DNA of 64,000 bases from Halichoerus grypus (lineage: Eukaryota > Chordata > Mammalia > Carnivora > Phocidae). Under the pieces are notes generated by a model. That model was not told the origin of the DNA and did no database searches. It was given only the letters and a program-made list of their open reading frames with translations. Positions 62,061-64,000 of the stretch are shown one piece after another (the stretch's first letter is position 1; each line of letters starts with the position of its first letter). The stretch covers positions 32,455,930 through 32,519,929 of the forward strand of contig NC_135726.1 in NCBI RefSeq assembly GCF_964656455.1. The letters run 5' to 3'. The position numbers and the translations under genes were made by a program.

Positions 62061-62259
62061 TCTTTTTTTTTTTTTTTTTAGATTTTATTTATTCACTTGA
62101 GAGAGAAAGAATGAGACAGAGAGAGCATGAGAGGGGGGAGGGTCAGAGGGAGAAGCAGACTCCCCGCCAAGTGGGGAGCCCAATGCAGGGCTCGATCCCA
62201 GGACTCCAGGATCATGACCTGAGCCGAAGGCAGTCGCCCAACCAGCTGAGGCGCCCAGG
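62061..62259 (-). mobile_element. CAN-SINE
   Basis: Full-length; target duplication 'ggcatatgcaatttctt'. Confidence 0.94.
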
Positions 62260-62620
62260 CATATGCAATTTCTTGAATGAATAGAGACCACATAGTCAGG
62301 AAAGAGTAGAGCATGCCACCCAGACAGAACAGGAGGAGAGTAAAAAAATAAAAGATTCCTGCTGTTTCTCTCATTGTGGAGATGAGCAAGAAAAAATGGT
62401 CCAAAACCTTAGCTAGGGGAGAACTCTGTGATCTGTTTTCATTAGTTACTCTTTCCTGGGAGAAATGAGCATTTCTGTTAAAATGAATGATAAACTTTAC
62501 TCAATGAACTTAAGATCCCTTCTGGGAACCAGAAAGATAGCAGTTTTAGGAGGAGCCCGGTGACCTTTAACTAGTCTAATAATCTGTAACTGGTCACTTT
62601 TTAAAAATCCAGTCAAGCAA

Positions 62621-62809
62621 GGGTGCCTGGGTGGCTCAGTCGTTAAGCGTCTGCCTTCGGCTCAGGTCATGATCCCGGGGTCCTCGGATGGAGCCCCGCA
62701 TTGGGCTCCCAGTTTGGCGGGAAGCCTGCTTCTCCTGCTCCCGCTTCCTCTGCTTGTGTTCCCTCTCTCGCTGTCAAGTAAATAAATAAAATCTTTAAAA
62801 AAAAAAAAA
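62621..62809 (+). mobile_element. CAN-SINE
   Basis: Full-length; target duplication 'aatccagtcaagcaa'. Confidence 0.95.
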
Positions 62810-62814
62810 TCCAG

Positions 62815-63035
62815 TCAAGCAATGATTATCCAACCATCCCTTTTTCCTACAAATTATCTTTGTTGAGAGGGAGTTTTTGAATTAGACTGCGTAGAACCTC
62901 TTTCCTTGAGACAATAAAAATGCTTATAATCAATTATTGGTCACATATATTTTAAATAGGAGCTAGCTGTTCTCACAGATTCCTGTTTCTCTCCCTTCAT
63001 ATTTTGTAAGGTAATCTTCCTGAAGAAAACACTCT
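62815..63035. other. Upstream intergenic stretch, nothing recognised
   Basis: Between two SINEs. The nearby 62280-62620 is likewise unassigned. No exon of a neighbouring gene seen in 60060-64000. Confidence 0.55.
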
Positions 63036-63039
63036 GATC

Positions 63040-63243
63040 AGGGCGCCTGGGTGGCTCAGTCAGTTAAGCGTCCGCCTTCAGCTCAGGTCATGATCCCGGG
63101 GTCCTGGGATCGAGCCCCGCATCGGGCTCCCTGCTCAGCGGGAAGCCTGCTTCTCCTTCTCCCACTCCCCCTGCTTGTGTTCCCTCTCTCACTGTGTCTC
63201 TCTCTGTCAAATAAATAAATAAAGTCTTTAAAAAAAAAAAAAA
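63040..63243 (+). mobile_element. CAN-SINE
   Basis: Full-length, very close to the youngest consensus. Confidence 0.94.
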
Positions 63244-63436
63244 TTTCTCACTTGACCAGTGGTGAGAACCAAGAAACCCTATGCCAAGAAAGAGTCAACC
63301 CCACTAATAGTCTTTAAGCCAGTGTGTACAAGGGAACAAGCACAGTAGCTCTTGATGAGGAGGCTAGAAAGATGTCCCTTCTGCAGGTCTTTCATTGCAT
63401 AAGGACATATACTTAACCACAGGGGTCTGTGCAAGT

Positions 63437-63492
63437 AGCATCATGGTATCCGTAGACTTAGCCAAGCATCATGGTATCCGTAGACTCAGCTG
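63437..63492. repeat. 28-base tandem duplication
   Basis: Two adjacent copies starting 'agcatcatggtatccgtaga', differing at three of 28 positions. Confidence 0.9.
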
Positions 63493-63539
63493 AGCCACTG
63501 CTTCTAGAGTGCTATTTCTTGTCTACCTTACATAGCTGT

Positions 63540-63919
63540 TTCACTACTTTTGTTCATTTCTTTGTTGGCTTCTTTCTTTTTCTTTTCCTTGGTTGGTTTT
63601 CGACTTCTTTTTTTTAAAAGATTTTCTTTATTTATTTGACAGAGAGAGAGAGAGCACAAGCACAGGGAGCTGCAGGCAAAGAGAGAGTGAGAAGCAGGCT
63701 CTCCACTGAGCAGGGAGCCTGATGCGGGGCTCTATCCCAGGACCCTGGGATCATGACCTGAGCGGAAGGCAGACACTTAACACTTAACCGACTGAGACAC
63801 CCAGGCGCCCCAGGTTTTCGACTTTTTCTCTGTGTCTCCTTTTCTTTCTGCTCTTCTATTGTCAGCTCCTTTCTTTCTGCCATGGTTGCCTTCTTCCTCT
63901 TCTTCTTTATCATAAACAC
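63540..63919 (-). pseudogene. Lysine-rich open stretch, possible retrocopy remnant
   Basis: On the minus strand a frame reads MAERKELTIEEQKEKETQRK, then meets the SINE at 63612-63811, whose target duplication shows where it entered. The sequence past the SINE (63540-63611) is also lysine-rich and ends in a stop. I do not recognise the protein. It could equally be a purine-rich tract with no coding past. Confidence 0.25.
63612..63811 (-). mobile_element. CAN-SINE
   Basis: Full-length; target duplication 'ggttttcgactt'. It interrupts a lysine-rich open stretch. Confidence 0.94.
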
Positions 63920-63925
63920 TGGTGT

Positions 63926-64000
63926 GGGCGCCTGGGTGGCTCAGTTGGTTAAGCGACTGCCTTCGGCTCAGGTCATGATCCTGGAGTCCCGGGATCGAGT
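63926..64000 (+). mobile_element. CAN-SINE, cut by the window edge
   Basis: tRNA-like half only; continues past the window. Confidence 0.9.

Noticed and set aside
60060..64000. Exons of the upstream neighbour (CNEP1R1 in human)
   Set aside because: No coding similarity found in this 4 kb.

Overview
The window is mammalian nuclear DNA, almost certainly from a carnivoran. About seventy copies of the carnivore tRNA-Lys-derived SINE (CAN-SINE, starting 'ggggcgcctgggtggctcag' and ending in a CT-rich block plus (AAAT)n/poly-A) are scattered over it on both strands. The SINE consensus is neither the dog nor the cat form as I remember them. It looks most like the arctoid caniform type, and among those a pinniped seems likelier than a bear or mustelid. 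That species guess rests on memory of the repeats, not on a search.

The only gene I can support is HEATR3, complete on the minus strand. Its ATG is at 59724 and its TGA at 20814-20816. Fifteen coding exons join in frame to 680 codons, the length I recall for human HEATR3, and all fourteen introns are GT-AG. The product is a nuclear/cytoplasmic ARM/HEAT-repeat protein (Syo1/symportin family) that chaperones and imports ribosomal protein uL18/RPL5. The first two exons lie in a CpG-rich, TATA-less promoter block (about 59080-60060) with repeated NRF1-like sites and GC boxes. The 3' UTR runs to a polyadenylation signal at 20128-20133.

Layout: 1-20100 is gene-free sequence downstream of HEATR3, packed with SINEs, several L1 3' ends, an antisense L1 ORF2 fragment (9120-10890) and L2, MIR, LTR and hAT fossils. 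20110-59724 is HEATR3. 60060-64000 is upstream sequence holding L2, MIR and SINE copies and an unidentified lysine-rich open stretch near 63540-63919. On human 16q12 the neighbours are CNEP1R1 and TENT4B; neither reaches into this window.

No undescribed multi-gene system is visible. The points most worth a second look concern splicing. Exon 8 has a (TTTA)n microsatellite as its polypyrimidine tract plus a weak donor. A recent SINE sits about 30 bases from the exon 6 donor. Seven nested, mostly inverted SINE pairs could form long RNA hairpins. Others are a young L1 insertion with a perfect 19-base target duplication and a U6-like micro-insertion in the HEATR3 3' UTR.
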